From Gammaproteobacteria bacterium (GTDB taxonomy: Bacteria > Pseudomonadota > Gammaproteobacteria > Acidiferrobacterales > SZUA-150): a DNA stretch of 64,000 nucleotides. Shown one piece after another: positions 19,206 through 27,529 of the stretch; the stretch's first letter is position 1; every line of letters starts with the position of its first letter. The notes beneath the pieces are model-generated. The model was given only the letters and a program-made list of their open reading frames with translations, was not told where the DNA came from and ran no database searches. A program made the position numbers and the translations under genes. Location: contig JAOUOD010000009.1 of NCBI GenBank assembly GCA_029880545.1, positions 1 through 64,000 on the forward strand, in the 5' to 3' direction.

Positions 19206-19699
19206 GGCGCATCTCCAACTGAAATATCGGGAAACAGCACCTTCTTCGGCTTTTGCGGTTCACCCTCTGCTGCCGGCGGCGCATCCTTTACACGTATCGC
19301 GTCCATTACCTGCACCAGGTACTGGTACTCGATATTGGGCTCCATCAAGACGGTTGCATCTTCCTTGTCAGGATAATCATTTTTCAGTCTTTCCAGTAAC
19401 TGGGAAAGCCGTGGTATATCGTAGTTATCTCCGACATTGGGGATATTGGCAATAATGCTGCGGCCATTCCCGAGCTGAAGCTTGTTCTTGCGCACAATAA
19501 CTTCAATGGTGACCTTGGGTTTGTTGCTGGCAGCACCGCCCGCTGACGCCGGCATATCAAGATCCAGTACCGTAATACGGGTAAACACGGCTGAAATAAG
19601 CAAGAACGGCACCAGCACCACCATCAGGTTCAGGAACGTGGTGATATCGAGCTCCGGTGGCTCTTTGGACGACTTGCGATAGTGATGTTTGCGTGCCAT
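19202..19699 (-). CDS. ExbD/TolR-family protein with Asn in place of the conserved Asp
   Basis: 165 aa. The transmembrane helix reads LDITTFLNLMVVLVPFLL. The residue aligned with the proton-carrying Asp of ExbD/TolR is Asn24, codon AAC on the minus strand (19628-19630), so this copy probably cannot carry protons at that site. The periplasmic part is about 120 aa and ends in a Lys/Pro/Asp-rich tail. It sits 6 bp after exbB and overlaps the next exbD by 4 bp. A structural partner role in a mixed ExbD dimer is the simplest reading. Confidence 0.85.
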   Translation of the reverse strand: MARKHHYRKSSKEPPELDITTFLNLMVVLVPFLLISAVFTRITVLDLDMPASAGGAASNKPKVTIEVIVRKNKLQLGNGRSIIANIPNVGDNYDIPRLSQLLERLKNDYPDKEDATVLMEPNIEYQYLVQVMDAIRVKDAPPAAEGEPQKPKKVLFPDISVGDAP

Positions 19700-19705
19700 T
19701 CCGGC

Positions 19706-20362
19706 TTATCCCATCTGCCTCTTGGCTGCTGCTGAAATAATATTCAGCGTCTTGACCGAGGCCATTTCCAGGCTGTCGACAATTTCACCGGTCTTGGATA
19801 CCAGGATGGCATGAGTAATAAGCAACGGAATACCTGCCATCAGGCCAAAGGCCGTAGTGTTCATGGCTACCGAGATACTGGCAGAAAGCAGGTCGGCCTT
19901 CTCCGCCGGGTTAGCATTGGCCACCGCGGTAAACGCCTCGATCAGACCCATAATGGTTCCAAGCAGACCGAGCAAGGTGGAAATATTGGCAAACAGGGCA
20001 ACATAGGGTGTGCGCTTTTCCAGTTGCGGCGTGATTTCCATCATGCTTTCTTCCATGGCGATTTCGATATCATCGCGACGACGCACCGCGCCCTGTCTTG
20101 CCAGGCCCATGCCCAGCAACTGGGAAATGGTGGACTTGCTCTCGTCCTCTGCTGTCATCTGCCGGGCTGTGTCAAAATCGCCCTCTTCCAGCACAGGATG
20201 CAGCTTTTCCCACATCTCCTGGTTGGCCTTGCGCACGGTATTCAGTTTCAACCAGCGCTCAACCGCAATTGCCAGGCCGACTGACATTACGAGCAGGATG
20301 GGATACATGAACGCCCCGCCAGTCTGAAAAAATCTCAAAATTGTATAAAGAAAATCCATCAT
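19706..20362 (-). CDS. ExbB/TolQ/MotA-family proton channel protein
   Basis: 218 aa with three predicted transmembrane segments: about 17-37, about 122-148 and about 165-190. The conserved core TPYVALFANISTLLGLLGTIMGLIEAF and the following SISVAMNTTAFGLMAGIPLL are typical of the TolQ/ExbB proton channel, including the Thr residues of the pore helix. It lies 29 bp after the 94-aa exported protein and 6 bp before the first exbD. It would form the stator ring around the ExbD helices and use the proton-motive force. Confidence 0.9.
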   Translation of the reverse strand: MMDFLYTILRFFQTGGAFMYPILLVMSVGLAIAVERWLKLNTVRKANQEMWEKLHPVLEEGDFDTARQMTAEDESKSTISQLLGMGLARQGAVRRRDDIEIAMEESMMEITPQLEKRTPYVALFANISTLLGLLGTIMGLIEAFTAVANANPAEKADLLSASISVAMNTTAFGLMAGIPLLITHAILVSKTGEIVDSLEMASVKTLNIISAAAKRQMG

Positions 20363-20391
20363 TCATTCCTCACGATATACCAGATGGCTGT

Positions 20392-20676
20392 TCATTTTTT
20401 TACGCTGATCTCATGAAAATCAACCTCACGCATGAACACGTCACGGTCCACGGGTGTCAGACTTTCATTGAGAAGATTGGAAGAAAGATCAGTCTCCATG
20501 CCGATCTCCGAGCTTTTCCAGGGCACGATATACAACGATTTGGGGGTTTCATTATTGCCCACGATCGACATGCCTGATATGGACTTGACCTCTTCTGCCG
20601 AAACAACACCTGCGCCAAATGTAGCAGATAGCCCTATAAAAGCCAGTATCACCGCTAAAATCGGGTTGTTATTCAT
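20392..20676 (-). CDS. Short exported protein of unknown function
   Basis: 94 aa from the chosen ATG at 20676. That codon overlaps the stop of the upstream TPR lipoprotein gene as ATGA and is followed directly by a signal peptide (about residues 1-27, ending VVSA). A longer in-frame version from 20715 would put charged residues before the signal and is less likely. The mature part is about 67 aa and contains GMSIVGNNETPKSLYIVPWK. I know no function for it. Its place between the TPR lipoprotein and exbB suggests a small periplasmic part of the same machine. Confidence 0.75.
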   Translation of the reverse strand: MNNNPILAVILAFIGLSATFGAGVVSAEEVKSISGMSIVGNNETPKSLYIVPWKSSEIGMETDLSSNLLNESLTPVDRDVFMREVDFHEISVKK

Positions 20677-21290
20677 TGCTTCGCTCCCATTCGCTTTTCC
20701 AGGTCGGCAATCCACATGGATACCGCTTTGTCGCCCGGATCCGCCTTGATATATATCTGGTAATTGGCCATGGCACAGCCTAGGTCATTAATATACAGGT
20801 CGCACAAAATCCCCAGATTTTTTCGTGCCGGGAAAAAATCGGGAAAACGCTCAAGAATGCGCTCGTACGTCCGGCGCGCCTCGGCAAATTTGCCGAGCTT
20901 GCGATACACCACCCCCATTTCATTGTTGGCTGCGGGGTGATTCGGATTCAGTTCAAGCGCCTTGGACAGGAACTCCTCAGCCTTCTTGACCTCTCCTGAT
21001 TCCCGGTAGGCAATGCCCAGGTTAATGTACGGTGCAATACTTTTATCGGACCGCTCCGAGACCCGGTGCAACAGCCTGATTCCACGCTCGTACTCCTTTT
21101 TCTGCAGTAAATCCACGGCCTTTTCAAAATCCGCCTTGACCTCCGGCCTGACGTCCACATCCTCGCGTATCACGAAGTTTCCGCTGGTGCCGCTCGTGGT
21201 CGTGGCGCAACCGGCCAGGACAAGGTACGCCAGCAGGAACAGGGCCGGGAGCGCCCGGCCGAGCATTGTCGTTTGAGTCATCCGGATCAT
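20673..21290 (-). CDS. TPR lipoprotein of the ExbBD-TonB cluster
   Basis: 205 aa. The signal peptide ends in the lipobox YLVLAGC (Cys28), so it is probably anchored to the outer or inner membrane. Three to four TPR units follow at about 50-200: AVDLLQKKEYERGIRLL, then APYINLGIAYRESGEVKKAEEFLSKAL, then AANNEMGVVYRKLGKFAEARRTYERIL. The start overlaps the stop of the 1053-aa gene by 4 bp and the stop overlaps the next start. By position and size it recalls TPR lipoproteins such as GltE in Agl-Glt loci; that homology is inferred, not tested. Confidence 0.8.
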   Translation of the reverse strand: MIRMTQTTMLGRALPALFLLAYLVLAGCATTTSGTSGNFVIREDVDVRPEVKADFEKAVDLLQKKEYERGIRLLHRVSERSDKSIAPYINLGIAYRESGEVKKAEEFLSKALELNPNHPAANNEMGVVYRKLGKFAEARRTYERILERFPDFFPARKNLGILCDLYINDLGCAMANYQIYIKADPGDKAVSMWIADLEKRMGAKQ

Positions 21291-24200
21291 TGCTCTTGCC
21301 CTCCGGCTGTTGCGATCACGGCTGTATCCTTGTCAAGCTGCGCCGAACTGGTCTGGTCCGGTGTTGCGCCTGCCGCGTCTGCGCCTGGTTTTGTGTCAGG
21401 CTGGACTGCCGGGACCGGGGCTTGCGGTTTTTGTTCAATGGCAGAAGCGACAAAATTGTATTTGAACGAATCCATCGATGCCATGAAACCCGTACTTTCC
21501 TCAAACTTGGCGTAACGTGCGGGCATCAGCTTGCCCAGGCGATCAAGACTCTTGTCAATCCAGTTGCTGTACACACCAATAGATATCAACTCGAGATTCT
21601 TCTTGTGAACACCTATCGCTTTCTCTTCAAACGGAAACGCCTGCTCCTCGATGGCCAGTTCGTACTCTTCCTTCTCAACATCACTTAGGCCGCCAGGCCG
21701 CTCGGATTCAATCAGCGACCGGCTGAAATTGTAATAGATCTCGGCCAGGTAATAGGTCGCCGCCGCGGTGACATCACCAACCTTGTATTTGACCAGGTCA
21801 TTAAAATCAGCAATGACGGACTTCATTGTGTCTTTCTTGCGCTTCAGGTTCTTCTTGAACGGCTTGGTCAGCTTGATCGCCGCAAAGCTGTCATACTCCG
21901 GCTGAACCAGTACCAGTGATGCCTTCGCCGCCAGGTAGCGCGTGCGATCGGTGCGCTCGGCTCCGGCGGTGGAATCTATGGAAATCACGCGTTTCAACTC
22001 CAGGCGATATTGCCTGTCATTGTCCCATGACCGGTACAACTCCGCCATCTTGTAACGGGTCTCAAGGGCAAACTCCAGCGGTTTTGGAAACAGGTCCACG
22101 TAGCGCTGGTAAACATTCAGCGCCAGCTTGTGTTTTTCAGCCTTTTCATACATATCGCCGGCAAGAATCAAGGCCTCCCGGCGCACTTCGCTTTCCTTGG
22201 TATCCACGGCAATACGCTCAAACTCGGGACCGGCATCGCTGTAGCGCTCGGCTTCCCGGTATACCACCGCCAGCTTCTTGGTGGCTTCATGCACCATCTG
22301 GACATCGGTTGAATAGCTCTGGCGGAATGCAACAAGCACGGACGCGGCACGGTTCCAGTCGTTAATCTTGATCAGTACGGCGGCTGCATCAAACTCGGCA
22401 GTCTTGCGAACTGTCGAACGTGGCGCCACCGCGGCAATGCGCAGGAAATGATCGACTGCTGACTTGTAGTCCTCTACCTTGTTGGCTTCTTCTCCCTGCT
22501 TGTAGATCGAAGCCGCCAGGTTGTTGACCAGGCCCTCGTGATCCTTGTGGGTCACCTCGGTCAGGCCGATGGTTTGTGCATAGGCCACCTCTGCATCCTT
22601 GTATAACGCAATCTCGTAAGAAGAATGCGCCACAATCATCCAGGCACCACGAACAAGATTCTTCTCGGCAGACGGATAGTTTTCCACCAGCTTGCGCGAT
22701 GTCGAGATAGCCAGCTTGTAGTCTTTCATTTCGAACAGGTCTTCACCGACCGCAGCCAGTACAATCACGGCCTTTTCATGTTTCGGGAACGCATCGGCAA
22801 ACTTCAGTGAACTGCGAATGACCTCCTGCTTGGCAATCGGCACTTCCGCCATCTGTGCAATTTTCAGGCTCTCGCGGAAGGAATATACCGCTGCATAGCC
22901 GGCGGAAGATGACTTCTCATGTTCCGGGTAATTATAGGCTACGCGCTCATACTCAAATGCCGCCTTGCTGAACTCCTTGCCCTGCAGCAACAGTTCCGCC
23001 AGCTGGTAATGCAGGCCGGGCGTCGTGCCGTCACGCGGGAACGATTCAATATATTCACGATACCAGCGCGCCGCCTCGGCATAGTGCTCCTGCTGTTGTG
23101 ATCTGAAATTGGGATCCCGGTAAAGCGCATGGTAATGAACGGCAAGATCCTTCAGGTTGGTCTGCACGTGCGCCACGACTTCCGGGTAGGAGTTGATATC
23201 GAAATGTTTCCAGTATTCCGATTTCACGCCGTAGGCACTGGCAAAACTGCGCTTGGCCTCGACAACCAGTTTCGGGAACTTGCCAACCTTGTAGATTTCC
23301 ACCACGCGCATATGAAAATGCGGTGATACCTTGTGCAGCGGATTGCGCTCGACGAACGCATTGTAGGTCTGGGCAGCATCATAGTATCGACGTTTGACAA
23401 AATAGTGCTCTGCCAGGTTGCTGTAAATACCAACCTCGTAAGGCTTGCGCCCGACCTTGCTGAAATAGCCAACAATGGAGTTTGCACCGGAAAGATTGGA
23501 GAAGCTCAGACTGATAACACGATAGGTGTCATCTATACGCTTCTTCTCAATCTTGTCCTCGGCCTGTTCGAAGTCATAACCAATGGAAACCTTGTGATCA
23601 AGCAATGACATGAAATAGGTCAACGCTTCTTCATACATTTCCTGCTTGTAGTATGTCCAGCCTGTTTTATACAGGGCGATGTCATAATAGAACGAGTTTG
23701 AACCAATCTTGACAATAGCCTTGTAGGCATCCTCGGCATCAAGAAATTTCTTGCGAGTGAAATAATATTCGGCCCGACGGAACTGCACCTCGTCCAGGTA
23801 ACGTGAACCAGGGTATTCCTTGACGATGCGATTCATGATCTTCATTGCCTCTTCTACTTCACCCATTTCCTCATAGGCTCGAGACATCTGGTACAACACC
23901 TGGTCATTGCGTTCGTACATCGGGAATCGTTCAAGCAATTGCTTGTACAACGCAATGGCCTCGGTAGCATCAACGTTGTTCATGTCCGCGGATGAGCCAT
24001 CTGGCAACGGCGCCGCATCCTTCACGCTCGACTCGATCTCCTGGGCCGCTGTCGTACGCTTTTCAAACTCCTCGTCAGTCTCACCCTTGACGCTGGCGAT
24101 AACCTGCTTGCCCGGGTTGGACTGCTTTTTCCCGACCGGCTCCGACTGCGCCGGCGCTTTTGGTTTTGCCGCAACCGGGGCCGGCAACTTGTCCAACTGG

Positions 24201-24448
24201 GCGTTCTGGCGCTCAATCTTGAGATCAGCAAGGCGACGAATGGCTTCCGGCGTCATGGCGGTTTCCGGTGTTTGCTCCAGAAAGCGCTGGTAACCCTGCA
24301 TGGCTTTCTCGATACCACCTTCAATCTGGATATCACTGAGGTCTGCGTTGACACCGCGAAGCTGGGCCAATGTGCCCTGTTCATCAATGGTGGCGCAGGC
24401 TGTCAGTGTCGTCGATAGCATCATAACCATTATGCGAGGTGCATTCAT
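21287..24448 (-). CDS. Large TPR lipoprotein, scaffold of the envelope machine
   Basis: 1053 aa. The short N-terminal signal ends in LTAC (Cys18), a lipobox. Many TPR or TPR-like helical pairs follow, for example EAIALYKQLLERFPMYERNDQVLYQMSRAYEEMG at about 165-200 and further units to about 860. A low-complexity Pro/Ala/Gln/Asp-rich tail closes the protein. Start and stop overlap the neighbouring genes by 4 bp each. Long TPR proteins of this kind span the periplasm as scaffolds in Agl-Glt type systems; here that role is an inference from architecture and neighbours. Confidence 0.8.
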   Translation of the reverse strand: MNAPRIMVMMLSTTLTACATIDEQGTLAQLRGVNADLSDIQIEGGIEKAMQGYQRFLEQTPETAMTPEAIRRLADLKIERQNAQLDKLPAPVAAKPKAPAQSEPVGKKQSNPGKQVIASVKGETDEEFEKRTTAAQEIESSVKDAAPLPDGSSADMNNVDATEAIALYKQLLERFPMYERNDQVLYQMSRAYEEMGEVEEAMKIMNRIVKEYPGSRYLDEVQFRRAEYYFTRKKFLDAEDAYKAIVKIGSNSFYYDIALYKTGWTYYKQEMYEEALTYFMSLLDHKVSIGYDFEQAEDKIEKKRIDDTYRVISLSFSNLSGANSIVGYFSKVGRKPYEVGIYSNLAEHYFVKRRYYDAAQTYNAFVERNPLHKVSPHFHMRVVEIYKVGKFPKLVVEAKRSFASAYGVKSEYWKHFDINSYPEVVAHVQTNLKDLAVHYHALYRDPNFRSQQQEHYAEAARWYREYIESFPRDGTTPGLHYQLAELLLQGKEFSKAAFEYERVAYNYPEHEKSSSAGYAAVYSFRESLKIAQMAEVPIAKQEVIRSSLKFADAFPKHEKAVIVLAAVGEDLFEMKDYKLAISTSRKLVENYPSAEKNLVRGAWMIVAHSSYEIALYKDAEVAYAQTIGLTEVTHKDHEGLVNNLAASIYKQGEEANKVEDYKSAVDHFLRIAAVAPRSTVRKTAEFDAAAVLIKINDWNRAASVLVAFRQSYSTDVQMVHEATKKLAVVYREAERYSDAGPEFERIAVDTKESEVRREALILAGDMYEKAEKHKLALNVYQRYVDLFPKPLEFALETRYKMAELYRSWDNDRQYRLELKRVISIDSTAGAERTDRTRYLAAKASLVLVQPEYDSFAAIKLTKPFKKNLKRKKDTMKSVIADFNDLVKYKVGDVTAAATYYLAEIYYNFSRSLIESERPGGLSDVEKEEYELAIEEQAFPFEEKAIGVHKKNLELISIGVYSNWIDKSLDRLGKLMPARYAKFEESTGFMASMDSFKYNFVASAIEQKPQAPVPAVQPDTKPGADAAGATPDQTSSAQLDKDTAVIATAGGQEQ

Positions 24449-26481
24449 GGTGTTGCACCTCCGGTCGGCTTGTCTGTTGCTGCCGGCTGGCCGGTTGTCT
24501 TTGGTGCTGCTTCTGACTGCTTTGCCGCTTCTGCTGCAGCGGCATCTTTCTCTGCCTGCTCGGCAACCTTCTTGGCCTGCTCAGCCTTTTGTTCAGCGAC
24601 CGCCTGGAATGCTGCATCCGTTTGCGCCTTCTGCGCACGATCGTAACTTTCCGCGAGCGCAAACCGGGCTTTCACCTGGTCGCCCTCTATGCGCTTGCGA
24701 CGAACATCCAGTTCATTGATGGCCATCACTTCAAGCATGTGTCCTTGTCGGAGCATGGTGGACTTTACCCGCTCCCTGGCTTCGCCAATCTTGATACGCA
24801 AGGTATTCAGGCTGCTGTCATAACCTTCGTAGCTCAGGCTGGCGGCCTGGCGAGTTCGCACAAAAGAGCGATAGGTCTGCTTGAGTTCGGCCACAACCCC
24901 ATCCAGCTCACGAAGACGCTTGAATGCCTGCGTCAGGCGTTCGTGATAGCCGGTATAGAGGTTCCAGTTCAGCGCGCCCCGCAGGCGCTCGACCCGTTGG
25001 CGTTGGGCATCGTCGTCCGGCAGGTGTTTTGTGCGCCGCTCCATGAGCGCAATACGTTGACCATAGATGCGCTCGGGGACCGTCGCCAGGAACTGCGGAC
25101 GCGGGGCAATCAACATGGCCTGGAGCTTGTTTTCCAGGTTGTCACGCTGCTCTATACGCAGGCGCATGCGCGAGTCGAGCAACTGGAACTGCTTCTCGAT
25201 TTCCGGCAACAGTGGCTCGTAATACTTGCGCCGCAACTCGATCATATCCTCGTAGGCAACAAGGTCACGCTCCCAGGTCTCCAGGCGCTTGCGAATTTCC
25301 TCGAGATCAAAGTAATTCTGCAGTGACTCCTGGAAATCGTGTGATGCCATCAAACTGATCAGGTAATGGGTCTCCGGTGTATCCGGCAGGTCACGCAGTT
25401 GCACCACCCAGTTCCGATCCTTCTTTAGCTCTTCTCGCGCCAACGCTTCGAGGAATTTTCCGTCCTGGATACTCTTGATGGATGTATCCAGCTTGCCCAG
25501 CTCCTTGTCATAGGATTCCAGCGCCTGGCCGTACAGCAACGCCGCACGGCCATGCAGCCCAAGCTTGCCATAGGCGAAAGGCACACCCATCATGACTTCC
25601 TGAACAGCGCGGTCAGTAACGTTGCGTTTTAGCAGGATATTCCACGGCACCAGCGCCCGGTCGTATTTCTTCAGCGCAACATCGGCCCAGCCAGAGCCCA
25701 GGAGTGCCCGGTTGGAAAACGGGCCATTCAGGCGTACGCGATCGAGGTACTGCTTTGCCAGTTCCGGCTTGCCCGATTCGAGCAGTTTGTAACCCAGGGC
25801 CAGGTTGGCCTTGTCTCGAATCGAAGCTGCACCATTGTCGTTGCCACTGGTGCGCCCTGCCCTGTCCAGCTGGGTGATCCCGTCATCATCCTTGCCCAGC
25901 TGCAGCAGTGCAATGCCGAGGTTATAGGCCGCAAACCCGCCATGGGTCGAACTGCCCTGCAAACCTTCCAGTATCCTGACGGCATCAGTCGGACGCCCGT
26001 TGGTCATATAAATGACAGCCCTGGTATAGGCGGCATCATCGCGCACGGAATCAGGGATCTCGCCCTTGATCTGCTCTATCGCGTGCAGAGCATTAATGGG
26101 CTGGTTCTTCTGCAGCAGAATCTTTGCCAGTCGATAGATTGCCTCGTTCCGAACAGCAGGTTCTACATTGCCTTCGATGACCGATTTGATGGCGCGACCG
26201 GCACGCTGGTGCATGCGGTAGTACAACTCAAAGTCACCGACGGAAAACTGGGCGCTATCTATATTAAAGTGAAGCGTATCGAGACCCGGTTCATCCAGGC
26301 CGTAATATTGTCCGAGTTCCGCGTCCAGACGCGAAATGGCATCAAAATACTCGTTGGTATGGGCATGGAAGATGGCTTCGCCAAAATACAGGTCTGTAGA
26401 CGCAGAAACGCGTGCGGGGTTGAGTACCATCAACCCAACCCCAATACCTGCGCAAATTGACAGAAATGCCAATGGCCGCAT
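24445..26481 (-). CDS. Periplasmic TPR protein with coiled-coil and Ala/Lys-rich tail
   Basis: 678 aa. Signal peptide at about 1-27, with no lipobox. Residues about 30-340 are TPR-like (AIYRLAKILLQKNQPINALHAIEQI, AAYNLGIALLQLGKDDDGITQLDRA). Residues about 370-620 are long charged helices, likely coiled coil, rich in Arg and Glu. The last 60 residues are Ala/Lys/Glu-rich and then Pro/Gly/Thr-rich. It starts 3 bp after the 174-aa gene and its stop overlaps the next start by 4 bp. I do not recognise a named family beyond TPR. Confidence 0.8.
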   Translation of the reverse strand: MRPLAFLSICAGIGVGLMVLNPARVSASTDLYFGEAIFHAHTNEYFDAISRLDAELGQYYGLDEPGLDTLHFNIDSAQFSVGDFELYYRMHQRAGRAIKSVIEGNVEPAVRNEAIYRLAKILLQKNQPINALHAIEQIKGEIPDSVRDDAAYTRAVIYMTNGRPTDAVRILEGLQGSSTHGGFAAYNLGIALLQLGKDDDGITQLDRAGRTSGNDNGAASIRDKANLALGYKLLESGKPELAKQYLDRVRLNGPFSNRALLGSGWADVALKKYDRALVPWNILLKRNVTDRAVQEVMMGVPFAYGKLGLHGRAALLYGQALESYDKELGKLDTSIKSIQDGKFLEALAREELKKDRNWVVQLRDLPDTPETHYLISLMASHDFQESLQNYFDLEEIRKRLETWERDLVAYEDMIELRRKYYEPLLPEIEKQFQLLDSRMRLRIEQRDNLENKLQAMLIAPRPQFLATVPERIYGQRIALMERRTKHLPDDDAQRQRVERLRGALNWNLYTGYHERLTQAFKRLRELDGVVAELKQTYRSFVRTRQAASLSYEGYDSSLNTLRIKIGEARERVKSTMLRQGHMLEVMAINELDVRRKRIEGDQVKARFALAESYDRAQKAQTDAAFQAVAEQKAEQAKKVAEQAEKDAAAAEAAKQSEAAPKTTGQPAATDKPTGGATP

Positions 26482-26484
26482 CAG

Positions 26485-27009
26485 TTACCACTCTTTGACG
26501 GCAATGCTCTCACCGAGACCGGGCCCGGCTACCTTGATTTCCACGAGTTTAGGCTTGACGCCCTTGCTGATACTGAAGCTCGCATTCTTTCGGTAATCCC
26601 CGGTCAGCGACTGCCCAAGAAAGCTCACTTCCAGCTGATGATCACCGGTACGAATATTGCCGGTGTAAATCCGCTGCACGCCGCCATTGCGTAACGCCTC
26701 CAGCTCCTTCGCCGTATATAAATGGTGTGCCACTTCCTTGCCGTCCAGCTTGATATCCATGGCATCAAGCCGGAAACCGCCTTTTTTGGCAAAGGAAACA
26801 AACACCGAAACCTGGGTATTGGAGGGATAGAGCAGCTTTTCTTCCAGCTGGGCCAACTCGGCGGATATGCCGAGAACATCCTTTTTTATGTCCTGAACTT
26901 GCTCGTCGAGACCCTTGATCTGGGCCTTGGACACATCTTCGGCATGTACGGCGACGTTGGCGCCACTTAGAAGCGCAATGGCCAATAAAATATAAAAATA
27001 TCGTTTCAT
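26485..27009 (-). CDS. Exported coiled-coil protein, first gene of the machine operon
   Basis: 174 aa. Signal peptide at residues 1-23 (cleavage after VHA). A short coiled coil at about 24-60 (KAQIKGLDEQVQDIKKDV...) leads to a beta-rich domain with FRLDAMDIKLDGKEVAHHLYT and GGVQRIYTGNIRTGDHQLEV. I do not recognise a named domain. No Shine-Dalgarno is visible, and a good promoter ends about 9 nt before the ATG, which suggests a leaderless transcript. Being first in the compact operon, it is probably a periplasmic part of the complex. Confidence 0.75.
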   Translation of the reverse strand: MKRYFYILLAIALLSGANVAVHAEDVSKAQIKGLDEQVQDIKKDVLGISAELAQLEEKLLYPSNTQVSVFVSFAKKGGFRLDAMDIKLDGKEVAHHLYTAKELEALRNGGVQRIYTGNIRTGDHQLEVSFLGQSLTGDYRKNASFSISKGVKPKLVEIKVAGPGLGESIAVKEW

Positions 27010-27017
27010 ATCAACAA

Positions 27018-27047
27018 TTTATAAAAATTACGAAATTCACCTGTCAA
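27018..27047 (-). promoter_or_regulatory. Sigma-70 promoter of the ExbBD-TonB/TPR operon
   Basis: On the minus strand a perfect -35 TTGACA (27042-27047) and a -10 TATAAA (27018-27023) are separated by 18 bp. Transcription would start at about 27011, one to three nt from the ATG at 27007-27009, so the message would be leaderless or nearly so. Confidence 0.6.
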
Positions 27048-27123
27048 ATCGCAAACGGACAAGTCCTGTCACCAGTCCAATGTCCCCCGAAGTGTAGACA
27101 ACATTCCAGATGTCGCGTCGCCG

Positions 27124-27264
27124 CTAGTCCTTGCGAAAAGCACCGATTAGCTTGTTGACCGGCATGAATGAACTTGATCGCACCATTTCGGGCGATGTTC
27201 GGCAAACAGGATTACGCCCGATAGATACGGGTTCGTATGGTGTGTAACCAGTATGTGCAGTCAT
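27124..27264 (-). CDS. Possible 46-aa protein of unknown function
   Basis: A short frame of 46 codons plus stop with a good ribosome site, GAGGA 6 nt before the ATG, and an AT-rich upstream region (27265-27330) containing a TATAAT. The peptide begins MTAHTGYTPYEPVSIGRNPV and has no signal or membrane segment. I recognise no family. It lies in the 520-bp gap between the sensor kinase and the machine operon, the rest of which (27010-27123 and 27265-27529) shows no other gene. It may be real or a chance frame. Confidence 0.4.
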   Translation of the reverse strand: MTAHTGYTPYEPVSIGRNPVCRTSPEMVRSSSFMPVNKLIGAFRKD

Positions 27265-27529
27265 GCTCTATCCTCATCACATTAATCCATTTTTATTATA
27301 TAATTCAATATCTTGTGTATATATCTGGCCGGGTCGCGTCACACTCTCCAGCATCGCGATAAAATTATACATTCATGGTAGTTCAGCTACTACTCTGCTG
27401 CCAGTCCGGGCTGGGAAGCTAAAAAACCATTAGGCCCAAACGTGACACAGTTCACAGTCGACGTCGGTTTCGTGTAGATAACGACTGTACCAGCGAAACT
27501 GATCCCTGCCCGATTGACGCCCAGCACAA

